This document shows, in pieces, positions 1 through 11,518 of a stretch of 64,000 nt of DNA. A model generated the notes under the pieces. That model did not search any database and was not told the DNA's origin. It worked only from the letters and a program-made list of their open reading frames with translations. How positions within the stretch are numbered: the stretch's first letter is position 1; each line of letters opens with the position of its first letter. The position numbers and the translations under genes are program-made. Source of the stretch: Monodelphis domestica (taxonomy: Eukaryota > Chordata > Mammalia > Didelphimorphia > Didelphidae); the NCBI RefSeq assembly GCF_027887165.1, contig NC_077230.1, positions 33,989,351 through 34,053,350 of the forward strand. Direction: 5' to 3'.

Positions 1-1504
1 CTGATAGTTTTTGCTCCTTTCTGAACAAAGGAGATATATATGTGTGCATGTGTATGTATATTTTTATATCTCTAGTTTTTGTCCCAGACTAAGATTTTCC
101 ATTACAATTAGTCAGAGGATGGCAATCTTTTAATGCTGCTTTAATTTACCTTAGTTTTAAAGAGCCTTCTGTTTCTGCTTACTTTACATTATTTAATGTG
201 GGGTTTTTTAATGTCTCATAGAATTCTTATTGTTAATTTCAAAAACTTAATAATATCTCATTATATAATATAACACAGCATTTGTTCAGGTCTTCCCAAA
301 TTAACAGACACTTTGTATTCAGACAAAGAATATGTGAGTGTATCCATATTCCCTTGATTTCCTGCCTTTGATGACTTTGGGGTTTCTCTTCTATTCTAGT
401 TGCATTGATTTTGTTCATGTTAAATCTTTCTTAGTAGTGCAAAATTTCTATTTTTTTCTTTTATTATGATCACTAACCCCCTAGTTTTTTACCATCAATA
501 TGCCTCACAAATAGAGGTCTAAGATGTCTCATTCCTGTTGATTTTCTAATTTTGAATGCTGTATGGATATTGGTTCATATTAAGGTTGTATATGCAACTT
601 GAATTCATGATGGTAAATTATATACTCTTTCATATTCAAACTTTCATCTGTATCACCTGACTTCCAGTTTTTCTCAGGCCTTCCAGAATACAGAATCCTT
701 CCTCTCTCATTTTTGTTTTTGGGTTTTTGAACTCCTGGATTGCTGAGTTAATTATCTTCTGGGACTTACTTATGGTAGAATATTTTATGAACTTTTAATT
801 ATTGCCAAGTAATCTTGAATAATTTTATTATTTTTGAAGGTTCAGTTTGAGGACCTGTTAATTTTAGACCTCTTTTATTATTCTTGTTTTTAACATTTCC
901 ATTAAGATTCCTTTTCACAACAATCTCTGACCAACAATCTTTTATTTTATGTCTTTCTGTATCCTGTCTCTAAGGCTTTCCCCAAAATGCTGGTCTACCA
1001 ATTTGTAAGCCCCTGGAGGTGAAGGAATGTTTTATCTTTATATCCCTAGGACAACACACGGGCTTGCAATTTTAAGATGCTTAAGAAGTTATGATTGAAT
1101 TAGTTGCTCATGTTGTTATGCTGATGCATAAGCAGGCTCTAGCTTTTTATTCTGTGCTATTTAGCTAGATGTTTTGGCAAACTCTTTAAAATGTTTTACT
1201 ATAATTTTGAAATGACCATCTGTCCTCTAATAATGATAATGTCTTTGGAAGAAAGATCAAAGTATATATTTAATCTTTCAAAGTGTGTATATGGGTATAT
1301 TGGTATATATTTCATTTTGCAAAAAGTATAAAAGTATTTACTACTGCCTCCTTAAAACCTCTTTCCTATCCAATTATGAAATCTTTAAACATTAGCACAT
1401 TAGGAGAGTGGATTTTGTTTGTTTACTTTAAGCATGTTCTTGAGATTTCTTAGCTTTAGGCCTATATTGTAATTACACTTTCTAAACATTTTCTCCATTT
1501 AAAG
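1..1504. other. Intron of gene A, no exon seen
   Basis: Intron sequence matching 52018-53521 of the downstream copy. The stretch near 970-1110 resembles the 3' end of an ancient L2/MIR-type element ('gcccctggaggtgaagga' followed by a degenerate AT-rich tail). I see no other gene or RNA. It ends in the acceptor at 1501-1504. Confidence 0.6.
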
Positions 1505-1588
1505 GAAAAAAATTGGAGATATCACTATTGTGAGAGGACAAGCAAGTATTTGTACAACTTCAAGAGAACCATGGTACTGGATGGCCAG
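1505..1588 (+). pseudogene. Gene A exon 5, frameshifted neurabin-like exon
   Basis: Exon between an AAAG acceptor and an AG|GTATAT donor, matching 53522-53604 of gene B. It is 84 bases long where B has 83: the A-run near its start has 7 bases here and 6 in B. From the phase-0 junction used by B, the extra base shifts the frame so that the next exon (4851) opens with TAA. If one A is removed, the frame reads the same as B and ends in the PWYWMA motif. Neurabin-1 has a similarly placed Y-W residue pair in the coiled-coil region after the PDZ. Either gene A is newly disabled or the homopolymer length is an assembly or sequencing error. Confidence 0.7.
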
Positions 1589-1589
1589 G

Positions 1590-1625
<36 letters not shown>

Positions 1626-1636
1626 GTATATATATA
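1589..1636. repeat. (AT)n microsatellite at the exon 5 donor
   Basis: Long TATATA run beginning at the 5' splice site of exon 5, so the donor GTATAT is itself part of the repeat. The copy in gene B (53603-53646) is short and interrupted. Confidence 0.9.
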
Positions 1637-1974
1637 AGCTTTTATTGAGTATGTAAACTACTGGTTTTTTAGACAGAACTTAGTGAAAGATTAATAATAA
1701 AATAACCATATGCTTTTGCCTCTAGATTCCATTTACTGGGAAGATTTCCAAATTGGAGACTCAATTTTGAAAAAAATATTTATATTCAGTGGGTTTTTTG
1801 GATAATATTTTCCTGATGAGGAATGGCCTAATCATTTCTGGCTCATAAATATATAGAATGAAATAATATAATGCATTAAAATAAGTAAATATCAGGAATA
1901 GAAGAAATCTGGAAACATCTTGATAAACTTTGATGTAAAGCAAATAGAACAGATTAAAAACAAAAACAAAAAGA

Positions 1975-2165
1975 ATGTTTTTTTTAAACTTTAGCTTCTG
2001 TCCTATAATTGAAGCTAAGTGTCAGTTCCAAAGCATAAGAGCAGTAAGAGCTAGGCATTGGGGTCAAATGACCAGCCCAGGGTCACATAGCAAAGAAGTG
2101 CCTGAGGACAGATTTGAATGCAAGACCTCTCATCTCCAGGATCTCTCTGTCCACTCAGCCAATTA
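1975..2165 (-). mobile_element. tRNA-derived marsupial SINE, antisense
   Basis: The antisense body contains 'gcagtaagagctaggcattgg', 'cagcccagggtcacatagc' and 'gcctgaggacagatttgaa', characteristic of the marsupial SINE seen complete at 54752-54955. In the downstream copy the same SINE is cut at about 54048. Confidence 0.8.
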
Positions 2166-2680
2166 ACTGTTCATGAGAATATATTTTTTGTGAATTAAGA
2201 CAAAAAAGGTCTAGAGAGAGCAATGGATAAGCAAAAAAATGTTAGGCAGAATAATAGACTTAAAAATGTTATTTTAGAGTGTTTAACTGACTCCCTATTA
2301 TGTAAATTCATGTTAATCTAATCAATATCTTTCTGATATTCTGAATCATTTTAAGCTAATATTTTTGTCTTTTAGATATATTCTATTATATTGATTTTTG
2401 TATCTGTACCTTTCCCCTCTGACTGTACTGAAGAACATCATTGTGAAAGCCCATAAACACCTTTTTCAGTGGCAAAATCATAACTCATTAGGGGTGTGCA
2501 CATTTGTCACATAGATAATGATGGATGGACTTCATCAAAACTGATTACAACTTGTATACAACCTTTAGAGAATTTAATGAGCTAAGAATTTCAATTTCAA
2601 TTTTAAGAGGTCTTCAGAAATTACTTTAGATATCTAGTAGATTTCTGTAATGATTTTTAAAGTATATATGTATACATACT

Positions 2681-3428
2681 GTAAACCTTAACATTTCTTA
2701 GACTTATAAATGTTGGAAATTCCACCATTGGGAAATTTCATACTTGAAAAATTTCCCACTGATAGTCTATTGGAATGTGAATCCCCCTTGGCATGGGAGG
2801 GTCCTTCTCCTACCTACTTAAGATTACTTTAGGATAGAAACCTTTTGCTGAAGAATGGAAAGGGCTTTGACCTATGCTTAAGCATAGAACACAAAGTTCT
2901 TTGAGTCATGTTTGATTTTAGAATTGATACAATAGAGATACTTGGAATGACAGAACCAGGTCTTGGAACTTACAATCTCCACCCTACTCAGTCCTAACAG
3001 GATTTACGAAGGGCTGCAGCAAAGGATCAAAATTTAATTATTTGAGAATATGACCTTCAACAGATATGTGCAAAGGGGCAGACCTCTGGGCGGTCCTGGG
3101 TTAAGCTAGAGCCACCATTGGCACAGGGAAGACATGGACAGTGATTGGTAGATGTGAGAACTGAGGGGAGGGAAGTTGAATGGTTTCCTTAAAGATAGCA
3201 AGGTCTGAGGAGTGGGAGAGGTTCGAGAAGTTTTGCTCTGAGAGGATGCTCTGAGAGGAGGGCTTGCTCTGAAGGTGGCTGGAGGTGGAGGCCTCTGAGA
3301 CTGTTTCTCCATTTGGTCACATGAGTGATAGGGACTGATCTCTTTTCTTTGCCTTAGCTATCTAAGGGCTTGGGCCTTTTGGCTCAGCCTAAACAGAGGG
3401 GGTATTTAAGCCCTATTCCCTTATCTCC

Positions 3429-3514
<86 letters not shown>

Positions 3515-3652
3515 AATACCTTTCTTCCTCATGTTTGTAATTAAACTCCATAAAAGGTTGACTGCTGACTTGAGTTTTCATTTACGAATTACATAGCTGA
3601 ATTCCTTGGCGACCTTAAGTTAATATATATCAGTCTTTTAAAGTGATTTCCT
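2681..3652 (+). mobile_element. Solo LTR insertion in gene A only
   Basis: About 970 bases present here and absent at the matching point of the downstream copy (near 56185). It has LTR-like features: a TATTTAAG box at about 3402, a pyrimidine-rich stretch and AATTAAA further on. A second, inverted copy of the same element lies at 15123-16047. The flanks carry a possible imperfect target duplication (gtatacata near 2668, gtacacata near 3653). Exact ends are uncertain. I see no internal retroviral genes. It is probably an endogenous retrovirus LTR, but I cannot name the family. Confidence 0.65.
3431..3509. repeat. (CT)n microsatellite inside the LTR
   Basis: Almost perfect CT dinucleotide run of about 80 bases. 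The inverted LTR copy has only a short GA run at 15261-15302, so the expansion is specific to this copy. Confidence 0.95.
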
Positions 3653-3952
3653 TGTACACATACATATATATTTTTAAAAATGTTGAACTAAAAGGTAGAG
3701 AACCAAATATATGTTCCTACTTAAAGTATAAAGCAGGAAGCCAAAAAGAGCTTCTGTGCATGCATAATAAATTATACTCTGCAGTTTAATCTAATTCTAC
3801 CAAAACAATAGAGATTTCTTGGTGATTTTCATCTGTATTTGTATTGTAATTTGTAGCATTGCTCATTTTATACCCTCTAAAATTGTGATTGATCATTAAA
3901 TAATTAGAGTTTACTCTGGAATTGTGTCTGATTATCAGAGTTCTTAAATCTT

Positions 3953-4188
3953 TCAGATTTGTTTTTCTTCATGGTGTGAATATGAAAAAACCCTCATGAT
4001 AGTGTCAAATTTCTTCATGCAAATATGATAATTTTTTTTCTGGTTCATAATAGTTTGGCTCTGTTCTCTTTGTATCAGTTCATAGAAGTCTGGCCAGGTT
4101 ACTCTAGTTCCATTCTGGAAATTATTTCTTTTTGTGCATAATTTGTTCAGCCATTTCCCAGTAAAACCAATCCAAACCAAACCAAACC

Positions 4189-4229
<41 letters not shown>

Positions 4230-4650
4230 CAAAACATCCTATTAATCCCCAGTTCCTTGCCTCTGCAGAATAAGAAAAGAAGTATCCAATAATTGTTTTG
4301 GTACCTTTGGGTCCTATCTTTTCATTTGCATTTTTTAATTTCTTTGGGATATTGCTCAAAGTTTAATGACAGTTTAATGAGGCCTAGGACCAAATTACTT
4401 TCTTGAATATCTAGAAAAACCTAAAGTTCCACAACCACGAATACTCTTGTTTCTCATACCCCAATAATTGTCATTTTAGTTGTAATCATCTTTGTCAATC
4501 TGGTATGAAGTAACAGCTTAGAACTGTTTAAATTTACATTTCTCGAGTTACTAGTGATTTTGGACCATTTAGGATTGATTTCCCCCCTTGAAAAAGGTGC
4601 ATTAGTTTCCATAGCCTTTGACTTTTTTTTGACTGTCATTTACTTGGAAG
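3953..4650 (-). mobile_element. LINE-1 3' fragment, antisense
   Basis: The reverse complement reads like the end of LINE-1 ORF2 ('cataatttgttcagccattt', 'tctttgggatattgctcaaa'). It contains an AAAC-rich simple repeat at 4167-4236. It is missing from the downstream copy, where sequence matching 3728 joins directly to sequence matching about 4700. Confidence 0.7.
4167..4236. repeat. (CAAAA)n-type simple repeat
   Basis: Run of CAAAC/CAAAA units. It produces open frames full of F, C and L on the other strand that are not genes. Confidence 0.9.
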
Positions 4651-4689
4651 ATGCCTCATGGTTCAAGGTTTACATTTGATCAGTATAGT

Positions 4690-4800
4690 AAATGGAAAGT
4701 CAGAAAGGCTAAGTGACTTGCCCAAGTAAATACAACTAATTAGTAGAAACATACAACTAGGTTCTAGAACTAGAACTTGAGTCCAAATCTCTTTAATTCC
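4690..4800 (-). mobile_element. MIR fragment, antisense
   Basis: Contains the conserved 'gctaagtgacttgcccaag' core followed by a degenerate MIR body. It lies directly upstream of exon 6; the same element is at 56243-56350. Confidence 0.75.
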
Positions 4801-4850
4801 AAGATGGTTTGATTGCCAGTTGTATGAAACTGCTACCTTTTCTTCCACAG

Positions 4851-4938
4851 TAACCTGAAATTTGTTATTGGGGCACTGAAAATATTAATAGAAGAAGATC
4901 AGGGATGTAGAAAAGACTTCCAAGCTATCTTTGAGCAG
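4851..4938 (+). CDS. Gene A exon 6, neurabin-like helical segment
   Basis: Exon of 88 bases: acceptor TTCTTCCACAG, donor CAG|GTAAGA, entering in phase 2 and leaving in phase 0. It reads SNLKFVIGALKILIEEDQG, then C-R-K-D-F-Q and ends IFEQ. It aligns with 56394-56481 of gene B at three amino-acid changes and no silent ones, and with the more strongly coiled-coil-like exon of gene C at 29891. By position after the PDZ it corresponds to the coiled-coil part of neurabin. It is open in its own frame, but the frameshift in exon 5 puts a TAA at its first codon. Confidence 0.75.
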
Positions 4939-5965
4939 GTAAGACAGCACAGTTCCTCCCCATTAATCAAGTTTTATTGAATGTTAGTTGTGTTCACAGT
5001 GATAAAAGTGGTGGAAAGCAAAGCAGTCAGTGAGAATGGTGCCCATAATAATGCATGAAATAAATGCTTCCTATTTCATTCATCCATTCTTTTGATCAGT
5101 CCAAACAAAACTTTTCAATCTTACTAAAACTCTTCTTGGCCTAAGAGGACTGCTTTATGAAAGGTGAATTGACCAAAACTCCCATATCACTACTCTCTGC
5201 CTAGTTCTACTTATCACTCTTTAGAAAATCCAGTATGGAAATCATTTGGGAACCCCAGCCTACTACTACTACTAATCCATGAATTGTGTCTACTTGATCA
5301 AGAGAAAGGATCATCGGCTGGGGTATCCTTCTTCCTTGCTTCCCTTACTCCGTTGCAGCTATTAACTACTCTTAGGTCTTAAGATGTGAGTCAGTAACTT
5401 TCTTCGTTCTGAAGTGAAGAAGGCCCACCAGGCTTTTTTTATTATTATTTTCTCTGTGAATGTGCCTCTGAAGTCTGCTAGAATGTAGGCCTTACAATCG
5501 ATTTCCCCTACTTTTATGCTATCATTGTAACTACTAATTGAAGTACCTCTGGATGTGTGCAAAATGCTGCTAAGCGCTGGAGACATAAAGAGAAAAAATG
5601 AAACATTTCCTGATCTTGAGACACTCTTACTCGATACTCTAAGTGGAAAGTACAACATTTAAAATAAGGTTCAGCTGAAGCACAAGATGGAATGCTTCAG
5701 AAGTCCTGGGGTCTCAGTGGTAGAATGGATGGAATGGATAGCAAGAGCCATTTGGCAATGATTTCACAAAGATTAGTTAGACTGGTTCTGCCATCTATCA
5801 CATCAGTAAATTCTTTTTGTATTTGAGGATTAAACCCAGTGTCTCGGTCACATATTATCAAGGCTTTCCTGTTTTTATTGGATAAAGTCTAAACCCAGTA
5901 CCTTCCATACTCTGACACCAGAGGGTTCCATACTTAATTCCCAGAGTACCATGACATAAATTTTT

Positions 5966-6006
<41 letters not shown>

Positions 6007-6979
6007 TATATCTATATCTATATCTTTGTAGTCATATAAATCTTATATACCCAGAGCTTAGCTGAGGACCAGAAGACCAGACATGGAAGAAGCTCTTAGT
6101 AGTGAATATCATTTTTCCTTTTTTCTATACACATGTAAATCTGTGTGTCAGTATATACATATATATGCACATAAATGCATGCACACATTTATTTATATAT
6201 GTGTATGTATGTGTCGATATCTATACCTCTATCTAAGGCCAGGTTACTTACTCATCAGACCTGCCCTAACATTCTTCTAGTTTGCAAAAGGGCTTGTCAC
6301 TGTAATTTCTCAGCTATTATGGTATTTCCACTGACTGTTTTTGAACATCTCTTGGAGTCCATTTTACTAAATTACAATCCTCCTAGAAGCAGAAACTGTC
6401 TTTCCCCCTGTATATACAGAACTATGCAGGAAGAGAAGCTTCATTTTGTAGTGTTAGGAAGTGATATGTATTGAAGTGGTCCCCCTGATGTCCATCCTGG
6501 ATGTCTGAAGCTCACCAGGTCAGTAACATCTTACTGCTTTTGGCAGCTTCCTGCAACTAAATGGCAGTGAAGGTGTCACCTTGCCTTGAAAAACACAATT
6601 CTTAGCTGGGAGAGCTTTTAAGCTTTGGATTCTATCCCTAACCTCATTCCTATCTACATGCCTATCTCTTTCCCTCTTCCCATTCCCATCCATGTCCCCA
6701 TCTCAGTTCCCAAACCTATCCCTGTCTCTAATCTTATGTAAATCTCTCGTCCTATCCTGATTGGTTTTACACAATAGCTACTAGTCATGGAATTTGTGCA
6801 TATGTTTTTGAATGTAATAGATCTTAAGCGGTTCATTTGAGAATAAAGAAGTCAGATAAGTGGCTAGCAGGAATAAATGAGTTATATATGAGATGGTTGT
6901 GACTCTTGGAGAGGAAAAGGATTGAATAACGTGTACTTAATATTAATAGATTTATTTTGGTTAATTTGGTAAATTTCAG
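4939..6979. other. Intron 6 of gene A, nearly identical to gene B
   Basis: No exon seen. The part up to about 6650 differs from 56482-58170 by only about a dozen substitutions, far fewer than the surrounding duplicated sequence. It includes an (AT)n run at 5967-6003. The minus-strand 98-codon open frame at 5362-5658 has no recognisable domain and I do not call it. Confidence 0.6.
5967..6003. repeat. (AT)n microsatellite
   Basis: Perfect TA run. At the same place in the downstream copy (57500-57525) it is reduced to a few imperfect units. Confidence 0.9.
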
Positions 6980-7190
6980 GCTAACTTTTTTCAAGACAAA
7001 TATAGAGACATGAACACATACAATGTGAATATGGAACAGAAACCTGATGAATCAGATAAAGAAGGCACATTTTTACCATTGGCCCCAGAAGAAGAATTAT
7101 TACTAGGACAATTTAAAATAAAGCCTAAAGAGATAAAAAATGAAGATTTATCACCAGGGCAATTATTAGCCCAAGGGGATTTCAATTCAG
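6980..7190 (+). CDS. Gene A exon 7, acidic linker
   Basis: Exon of 211 bases with acceptor AATTTCAG and donor TCAG|GTAAGA, entering in phase 0 and leaving in phase 1. It encodes about 70 residues with charged stretches (APEEELLLGQFKIKPKEI, then NEDLSPGQLLAQGDF). The NED..SP piece resembles the short segment after the PDZ in neurabin. Compared with 58486-58696 of gene B there are five replacement changes and one silent change. The homologous exon of gene C is 30674-30806, which keeps the TGQLLAAEDI end. No enzymatic motif is visible. Confidence 0.75.
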
Positions 7191-10100
7191 GTAAGACATA
7201 TATCCTTGCTCAAAACATTTGACCCTAAAGTTTTCTGATAGATAAGAGAAATTTGGAACAAATGTTTCCATCACTCACTGAATCTCTGGTCCCTATTTCC
7301 TTTCTCTTCATATCTCTAATAATGAGAATGCTAGCTGCTTTATAAGGCTTTCTCACCTATTGGTGATCCCTCTCTTGGTGATTGAATTATAAGGGACCTT
7401 GGAAATATTCTACTATAACTTTTTAATTGATATAGAAATCTATCCTATATGTATGTCAGAATGTCATTTAGCTTCTGCCTCAAAATATGCAGTGATAGGA
7501 AACTCATTTTCTCAACATCCAGGCCACACTATTGCTAAATTACTTAAGCTTTTAGACAAGATTACAGTACAATTTTATTTTTCTCATGCTTTTTTATAAT
7601 TTATTCGTTTTCCCTTCTTTTGAAATAATACAGAAAAAGATCTTGTTCCTCTTTCCCTATTACTATCCATCTGACATATAAAATCAACTTATTATCCACC
7701 TAAGTTTTTTTTAATATCTATGATCATGTTTAGACTGAAAAAAATCTTTATATGATTTCTTATTACATCCTTGGGACATGGTTTTGTTTAGAGTCTATTA
7801 TCCATCCTACTTTAATTACATCCATTTTGGTTTATCAACATTCTGTTGGTCTCATTGCAACAAAATCTTTTTTTAATTCAATTACTTATAGGAATAATTT
7901 TGGCCATTTCTTTCAACATTTTAAAATTCAGATGCTCCCATCTCCCTTTCCCTGAGGTGGTGAAGAATCTGATATAGGTTACACTAATACTATCATGTAA
8001 TACATATTTCCATATTGTTTCCATCATGATAAAGACATATAACATATATATTCAATCTCATGAAGATTTATAATATAACTTATAATTTATAATATAACTA
8101 TTATAGTAGAAGATGTCAAGTTTTGATCTACACTCAGATTTTTTTTTGTAGCTTCCTTGACCATTGATAGTATGTTCTTCATGTGTTACCTTGGAAGCTT
8201 TATGATAATGGTTTAGTCCTCCACAGTTGATCATTGTATAATATTTCTGTTATAGTCTCTAGTTATAGTGGCTCTGCTCACTTTTTCTGAATTCATCCTG
8301 TTCATTGTTCCTTATGGCATAATAGTAATCCATTACAACCATATTCCACAGCTTGATCATTCAACCACTAAATAATGGACAACCCCTCAGTTTCCAATTC
8401 TTTGCCTCTATAAAAAGAGCTGATAATAATATTTTGGCACAGTTAATTCCTTTTATTCTATCTTTGATCCATTTGGGATCCTGAACCTTTAGTGAGATTG
8501 TTATATAGACCTTTGGGTATTGTTTCATATAAGTCTGCAGAATGGTTGTATTGATTCACACTATTACGAATGAAGTTTATTAGTGTTACAATTTTCACAC
8601 CTCCCCTTCAACATTTATCATTTTCCATTTTGGTCATGTTAGCTAATATGAAGGGTATGAGATCATTTTTCAGAGTTGTCTTAATTTTCATTTCTCTCAT
8701 CAATAGTGATTTGGAATTTTTTAAAATATAGCTATGTATAATTTTAATCTCTTCTGAGAAATGCCTATTCAAATCCTTTGACCATTTCTCAATTGAGGAA
8801 TGTTGTGTATTATAAATTTGACTCAGTTCTCTATATATAAAGAAATGAGACTTTTGTCAAATACTTGTTATAAATTTTTCCTCAGAATTTGTTTTTTCAT
8901 TTCTAATCTTAAGTACATTTGTTTTATTTGTGCAAAACCTTTTTAATTTAATGAAATCAAAATTCCCTTTTAATCAAGTATGCCGATGGTTTATTTATTT
9001 TATTTTTTCATAAAACAAACTATTTGTCTTATTTTATTAGTTCTATGGTTTTCTTACTTTCAATCTATTCATCCCTTGCTTGATTTTCATGATTTTCAAT
9101 TTGGTGTTTAATTGAGGATTTTTAAATTTGTCCTTTTCTAGGATTTTTAGTTGTATAACCAATTCGCTTATGACCTGCTCTTTCTCTACTTTACCTGATA
9201 TGAGCAATAAGAGATGTGAATTTTCCTCTAAGTACTGCTTTGGCTACATCCTATGAATTTTGATATGTTGTCTCCTTATAATCATTCTCTTTAATGAAAT
9301 TATTGATTGTTTCTATGATTCATTCTTTGACCCATTTATTCTTTAGGCAAAAATTTGTTTATGTCTATCATCTATGTATATGCCATATACATATAATTTT
9401 ATTGGCAAATAGAGAAGGTTTCCTATTTTGGCTATAAATATCACTTGTATAAAAGGTTCATTAGAAAACACCTTTTTCCTGGGTACCATCAATTACTTGC
9501 ATTCCCTTTGCATTGTGAAACTGTGAACATTTGGAGTATCACTGTCATTGCTAACAGAAGGAAATCTGGTTCAGCCTTATGAATCTGAGATCTGGAAGAA
9601 TGAATACTGGTGAATTGAGCAACAGTTGGAAAATGAATGCTGTACTTCAGGGGCTGACTTTTTTTTGGCTGCCAAGTACCAACAATTAATATGATTGTGG
9701 TTCAGAGAATATTAGAACCTCTAGTGTGAGGGGTTGCTGAACACTTTTCAGGGCTGCTTATCTGCCTTTGGTGTCTACTTGTCACTCAGCTCTCATCTGT
9801 GGTTCCATGAAGCTGTAGCATGTGGAGCAGCCTGTTAAAACTGAACAGATGGGTTAAGTTAGGTTGATATCTACTCCAGGCTTGTGAAGACCTCCTCCTG
9901 GAATAGGTGGATGAGAAAATTTGCTTCAGTAGCCATGAATGTAGCTGAAGGTAAGCACTGTGGAGTGCGTAGAGTTTGGTTGGACATCTAAGACACTAAA
10001 GTCATTTAGGTTCAGTGTCAATCATCTAGGTTCAGTGTCAGTCATGCAGACTTTAGTCTTGCCACAGGATTTAGATGACTCTGGAAGAAAGAGTGAGGCT

Positions 10101-10329
10101 GACAATTTTTTGTAACTCACTTAAATCCAATTCATACACAAGTTAAAATATTACTCTGTGATGTCACTGGTACTTTTCAGACATAAGGATCACCACCACC
10201 GCTGCCAACTGATTAATCAACATTTTTGACTGTCTCATCCTTTTAGTCTTCTTAAATCTAGCTTTATTTGTTTTTAACTGCCCTTGCAGCGGGACTAGTA
10301 TTTTCTTGGTAGTTATCCTAGATCATCAG
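7191..10329. other. Intron 7 of gene A with ancestral LINE-1
   Basis: Intron with no exon seen. It is largely occupied by the antisense LINE-1 at 7750-9360. The 9390-10330 part is also recognisable in gene C (37580-38530) and gene B (60900-61835), for instance the 'ggttcattagaaaacacc' stretch. Confidence 0.6.
7750..9360 (-). mobile_element. LINE-1 ORF2 3' part, antisense, ancestral
   Basis: Antisense LINE-1 tail: 'cattacaaccatattccaca', 'gacaacccctcagtttccaa', 'tcaacatttatcattttcca'. The same insertion sits at the same intron position in gene B (59262-60870) and gene C (31000-35250), so it entered before the gene was duplicated. Confidence 0.8.
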
Positions 10330-10470
10330 TCTTAGAAGGAACCTCAAAGACCACCCACTTTAATCCCTTCATTTTGTAGGTGTGAAAAATGAGGCACAGA
10401 GAAGATATTCAGATAGTTACCTTCCCAGCGGTGACTTCATGGCTTCTGGCTCTAAAAGCAATACCAAAGG
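10330..10470 (-). mobile_element. MIR element, antisense, overlapping a candidate exon
   Basis: Antisense MIR: 'agaaggaacctcaaagacca', 'cccttcattttgtaggtg' and 'aatgaggcacagagaag' match the well-known MIR pattern, followed by 'ggcttctggctctaaaa'. The candidate exon 10380-10469 lies wholly inside it. Confidence 0.75.
10380..10469 (+). CDS. Gene A candidate cassette exon 8 (MIR-derived)
   Basis: Ninety bases between a good acceptor (pyrimidine tract, TTTTGTAG) and donor AAAG|GTAGGT. It is phase 1 at both ends, so it can be included or skipped without breaking the frame. It is open in the gene frame and reads GVKNEAQRRYSDSYLPSGDF and ten further residues. The gene B copy (61883-61972) is also open. 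The gene C counterpart (38556) hits a TAG after 13 codons. The sequence is an antisense MIR, so this is either an exonised transposon or a chance open frame. Transcript evidence would settle it. Confidence 0.45.
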
Positions 10471-10604
10471 TAGGTTCTTCACTTTATAAGATGTCAAAGC
10501 CTTGGTCAGCAATAGTAACCAATGAAAGATTGCTGTTGTCCCTTGCTAATCCTAGTAAAATATTTGTGTACTGTTGTACTCATTGAATTATTTATTTTTC
10601 TTAG

Positions 10605-10716
10605 AGACCACAATAAAAAAAGAAAAAGAAGAAGATGAAATAGTAGTGGAGGAAGAGATTATTAGCACTGGAAAACCTACAGAGGGAAAGGCTAAAAAGG
10701 GATTTTCCTGGTTCCG
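10605..10716 (+). CDS. Gene A exon 9, charged linker
   Basis: Exon of 112 bases: acceptor TTTTTCTTAG, donor CCG|GTAAGA, entering in phase 1 and leaving in phase 2. It encodes an acidic/basic low-complexity stretch (KKEKEEDEIVVEEEIISTGK) followed by basic residues and ending in GFSWFR. Gene B at 62108-62219 differs by two amino-acid changes. The gene C version at 38775 is ten bases shorter and out of frame. Neighbour exon 10 follows at 11519 in matching phase. Confidence 0.75.
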
Positions 10717-11518
10717 GTAAGAGATGTACTTTTTTTATATGGATAACAATATTCTTAATAAACAAAACATTTTATTTCTCCTGGAATTTACCTCTTTGGC
10801 TACTGTTTGCTATGTTTTTTGCCCCTTTCTACAAAAGAACTTCATTATTTATATGAATTTTCTCAGTTGTTCACATCTTCCTCAAAAGGGTGCTGGCATA
10901 GAGTAAAGGTGTCAATTTCACAGTTTATGGATGTGACCCAGAGAGATCCATTTCTTTTTGAGTCTGATAATAACAACTTAGTGGGAAAAGTATAGGACAT
11001 GGAATCTGAGTTATCTGCATTCAGACTGGAGTTTTATCACCTAGTCATGTGTTCAAATTCAAGTATTTTCTGATCAATAGGTTACAGACTTCCCATCTAT
11101 AAAATATTACAAGTTGACATCTAGCGTTACTTGAGATCTAAATCAGTGACCCCATCACTCCTTACAAGACAAATCATGTATTAGTTGTGGTTAATGTGGA
11201 GGAGGAAGAAGTAGAGAAATGATATTGTGCCATATGCACACATATTTAACTTAACTGGCTTCCATATCTAGTTTTATATTTTTACCTATAGCGCCAAATT
11301 TGATCTTGCCCCTTCTCTAATACATATGCTGACATAGCACGTATCCTACAAAAAGTGTAACTCCAAACTCTTTTAACATGTAGCTTTGTCTTTTTTTCAG
11401 AATTGAAATTCATGAAATTTTTATAGTGTGCATCTATTTAAGATCCTTTTTTGTGTCATAGTAGAATGTATTTTGTGTTTTAATAATTATTTCACTCTCA
11501 AATGTTGTATGATTCTAG

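Noticed and set aside
5362..5658. 98-codon minus-strand frame, almost unchanged at 56905-57201
   Set aside because: The whole surrounding DNA is nearly identical between the copies, so the conservation is not specific to the frame. No domain or promoter is visible, and gene C lacks it.
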